Source of the DNA: Oscillospiraceae bacterium
GTDB lineage: Bacteria > Bacillota > Clostridia > Oscillospirales > Ruminococcaceae
Assembly (NCBI GenBank): GCA_016296165.1
Contig: JAEDJV010000121.1
Coordinates: 1 to 7,612 of the forward strand
Length of the DNA stretch: 7,612 bases
Direction: 5' to 3'
How positions within the stretch are numbered: the stretch's first letter is position 1; each line of letters starts with the position of its first letter. The notes under the pieces are model-generated. The model ran no database searches and had not been told where the DNA came from. It worked only from the letters and a program-made list of their open reading frames with translations. Made by a program: the position numbers and the translations under genes. Below, piece after piece: positions 6,045 to 7,612 of this stretch.

Positions 6045-6139
6045 TTGCGTTAATATATTAACACAAACTATTTGCTGCGTAAACGGGGAAAGAAAATACT
6101 TTCCATTGATTTTTGTGCTCTGGAACGCAACGGAAAGGA
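6045..6139 (+). promoter_or_regulatory. Structured 5' leader of the lipoprotein mRNA (candidate regulatory RNA)
   Basis: Three nested complementary pairs can be traced by eye: TTGCGTT (6045-6051) with AACGCAA (6124-6130), CACAAA (6062-6067) with TTTGTG (6112-6117), and GGAAAG (6087-6092) with CTTTCC (6099-6104). The same CTTTCC is also complementary to a second GGAAAG (6132-6137) that overlaps the Shine-Dalgarno AAAGGA (6134-6139). The first arm also lies in an imperfect palindrome, 6045-6066, that excludes the outer helix. I could not match it to any riboswitch class I know. Folding was not computed. Confidence 0.4.
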
Positions 6140-6152
6140 ATGGTCCATATAT

Positions 6153-7612
6153 ATGAAAAAAATTTTTTTGAAATTGCTGCCCGTTTCAATTGTGACAGCA
6201 ATTTCACTTATGTCATGTAATAATATTACGCCGGAAAAACAGGAAACCGATAATTTCTCTGTTAACGAAATTGAGTATTGCTATTCTGTAAGTGATAATC
6301 CTGTTTTTGATGCAAATAAGATTTCATGTTTTTCTTTATTTGATACATATAAAAATGGTTTTATTTTTTACGGAATGAGATACAGTGCCAGGGAAGTTTT
6401 TAATGTCAATATAATTAATACTCAGAATCTGAATTCAGATTCAGTAAACCTGGAAATTAATGATCCGGAGATTGCGATAAGTACAATAAAGAAACATAAA
6501 GATGAAATTATAGCATTATCATTATATGATGGGGTTTACACTATTTTTGCCTTTGATGAGGAGGGCAAAGAAAAGAGAAGACTGGATCTTGATTATTATC
6601 CGGGTGATATTCAGTTTCATGGTGACCGGATGTATCTAATGGACTATTCAAATAACAAAGTTAAGTGTTATTCCCGGAATTTTGAATATCAGTCAGAGTA
6701 TAGTATTTCTGTAAATTACAATGATATGAAATATATCCCTCAGTTTATACGTATTTCAGATGAGGGACATATTTTTTGTTTGCTAAACAGTAAATCAGAT
6801 GGATCATACAGGATAATACAGGTTGATGCGGATAATGAAATTAACAGATCAGAAATTAATGATATGGATATTATAATGGATTTTCATATCGATAAATCCG
6901 GAAATATACTGGTTATGGGAAAGGATAACTGTGAATCCGATAAGCTTCTGGTTGATTCTGTGACTGATAAAGGTATGGTTATTGATATGTTTGAAATTAA
7001 TGACTGCAGTGAGGTATATGGAATTACTTCGGCAGATAGTATTATTTTTTCGAACGAATCCGGAATATATGAATATACTGAAAATGAAAATAAGCTTATA
7101 TTCGATTATGGTGATAACAATACTAACATATACAGCACCTGTATAGACGGTGATGATGTAGCATTATTTTTAAATGATGCTGTTACCTGCACAGATTCAA
7201 TTTTTATTGTGGATGAGAATAACAATATTGTTGATGAATATTATACTGGTCCTGTAAATGATGCTTATGTTTTTAACGATGATATTTATTACACTTATCA
7301 GGAAAATCATGGTGCAGGTGTGAGATGCATAAAAAATAATACTGTTTGTGATACCGGCATTTTCCTGGAAGATTCTTTTGTGGATAAAATTGCTGTGTTG
7401 AAAAACGGAGATATAATATTAAACAAGCTGTCAGATGACGGAACAAAATCGTTAATATCATTTAACAGTGAATTTGAGCAGATAAATGAAGAAAAAACAA
7501 ATATTGATATTATCGATATTACTGGCAGAGATAATGATTTGTTAATTTTTGGAGATGAAAAAATATATTGTACGGACAGTAGTTTAAAATCTAAAACAGA
7601 AATTGCCGATAT
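6153..7612 (+). CDS. Secreted lipoprotein with beta-propeller-like domain, 3' end outside the window
   Basis: The frame is open from the ATG at 6153 to the right edge (486 codons) with no stop, so the gene is partial. The N-terminus is a lipoprotein signal peptide: MKKIFLK, a hydrophobic core, and a lipobox LMSC with Cys22 as the likely diacylated residue. A linker and then a long, Asp/Asn- and Tyr-rich region of short beta strands follow (patterns such as DGVYTIFAFDEEGK, HIDKSGNILVMGKD, LPVxNGDIILN-like). This looks like blades of a propeller, but no clear repeat unit is exact. In related Clostridia, large lipoproteins of this kind can end in an ABC-transporter solute-binding domain; whether this one does is unknown. 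AAAGGA (6134-6139) is 13 nt before the ATG, a long spacing. Sampled stretches are about 25% GC against about 45% in tmcAL, hinting at a different history or composition. Confidence 0.75.
   Translation, partial: MKKIFLKLLPVSIVTAISLMSCNNITPEKQETDNFSVNEIEYCYSVSDNPVFDANKISCFSLFDTYKNGFIFYGMRYSAREVFNVNIINTQNLNSDSVNLEINDPEIAISTIKKHKDEIIALSLYDGVYTIFAFDEEGKEKRRLDLDYYPGDIQFHGDRMYLMDYSNNKVKCYSRNFEYQSEYSISVNYNDMKYIPQFIRISDEGHIFCLLNSKSDGSYRIIQVDADNEINRSEINDMDIIMDFHIDKSGNILVMGKDNCESDKLLVDSVTDKGMVIDMFEINDCSEVYGITSADSIIFSNESGIYEYTENENKLIFDYGDNNTNIYSTCIDGDDVALFLNDAVTCTDSIFIVDENNNIVDEYYTGPVNDAYVFNDDIYYTYQENHGAGVRCIKNNTVCDTGIFLEDSFVDKIAVLKNGDIILNKLSDDGTKSLISFNSEFEQINEEKTNIDIIDITGRDNDLLIFGDEKIYCTDSSLKSKTEIAD

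Noticed and set aside
6002..6152. Match of the lipoprotein leader to a known riboswitch such as c-di-GMP-I, THF or guanidine classes
   Set aside because: The conserved core sequences of these classes that I remember are not present; only the generic helix pattern is.

Overview
This window looks like chromosomal DNA of a low-GC Firmicute, most plausibly a Clostridia/Ruminococcus-type gut anaerobe. The signs are AT-rich DNA, GGAGG-type ribosome binding sites, TGn-extended -10 promoters, a bacterial-type TmcAL (YlbM) protein, and a large AAA-like ATPase/PD-(D/E)XK protein of a kind common in such genomes. The genus is inferred from memory of protein style, not from a search.

Layout. Positions 1-72 hold the first 24 codons of acetate kinase (ackA) on the minus strand. 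A 263-bp divergent promoter region follows. A rightward three-gene cluster then runs from 336 to 2849: tmcAL (tRNA-Met C34 acetate ligase), a HAD-superfamily hydrolase 7 nt downstream, and a rhomboid-like membrane protein whose TTG start overlaps the HAD stop codon. A perfect 17-bp hairpin terminator closes it. A separate promoter drives mnmA (tRNA U34 2-thiouridylase, 2997-4067), followed by a possible 12-codon mini-ORF and a terminator shared with the convergent gene. The minus-strand gene 4195-5763 encodes an AAA-like ATPase fused to a PD-(D/E)XK nuclease-type domain. A 389-bp intergenic region with divergent promoters follows. From 6153 to the right edge runs an open lipoprotein gene, clearly more AT-rich than the rest, encoding a secreted beta-propeller-like protein that is cut off by the window.

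Themes. Two enzymes that modify the wobble base (position 34) of tRNAs, TmcAL and MnmA, lie close together. TmcAL uses free acetate as its substrate and sits divergent from acetate kinase. The MnmA has a Cys at 99 where E. coli has Asp, giving a CxxC plus a distal Cys that would suit an all-cysteine [4Fe-4S] site.

The least explained part is 5776-6152. The lipoprotein leader of about 150 nt contains nested complementary segments and two copies of GGAAAG, one overlapping the Shine-Dalgarno, that could compete for one CTTTCC. This is a candidate translational switch, not matched to any known riboswitch class. I see no clear novel multi-gene system here; the leader RNA and the orphan ATPase-nuclease are the best leads.
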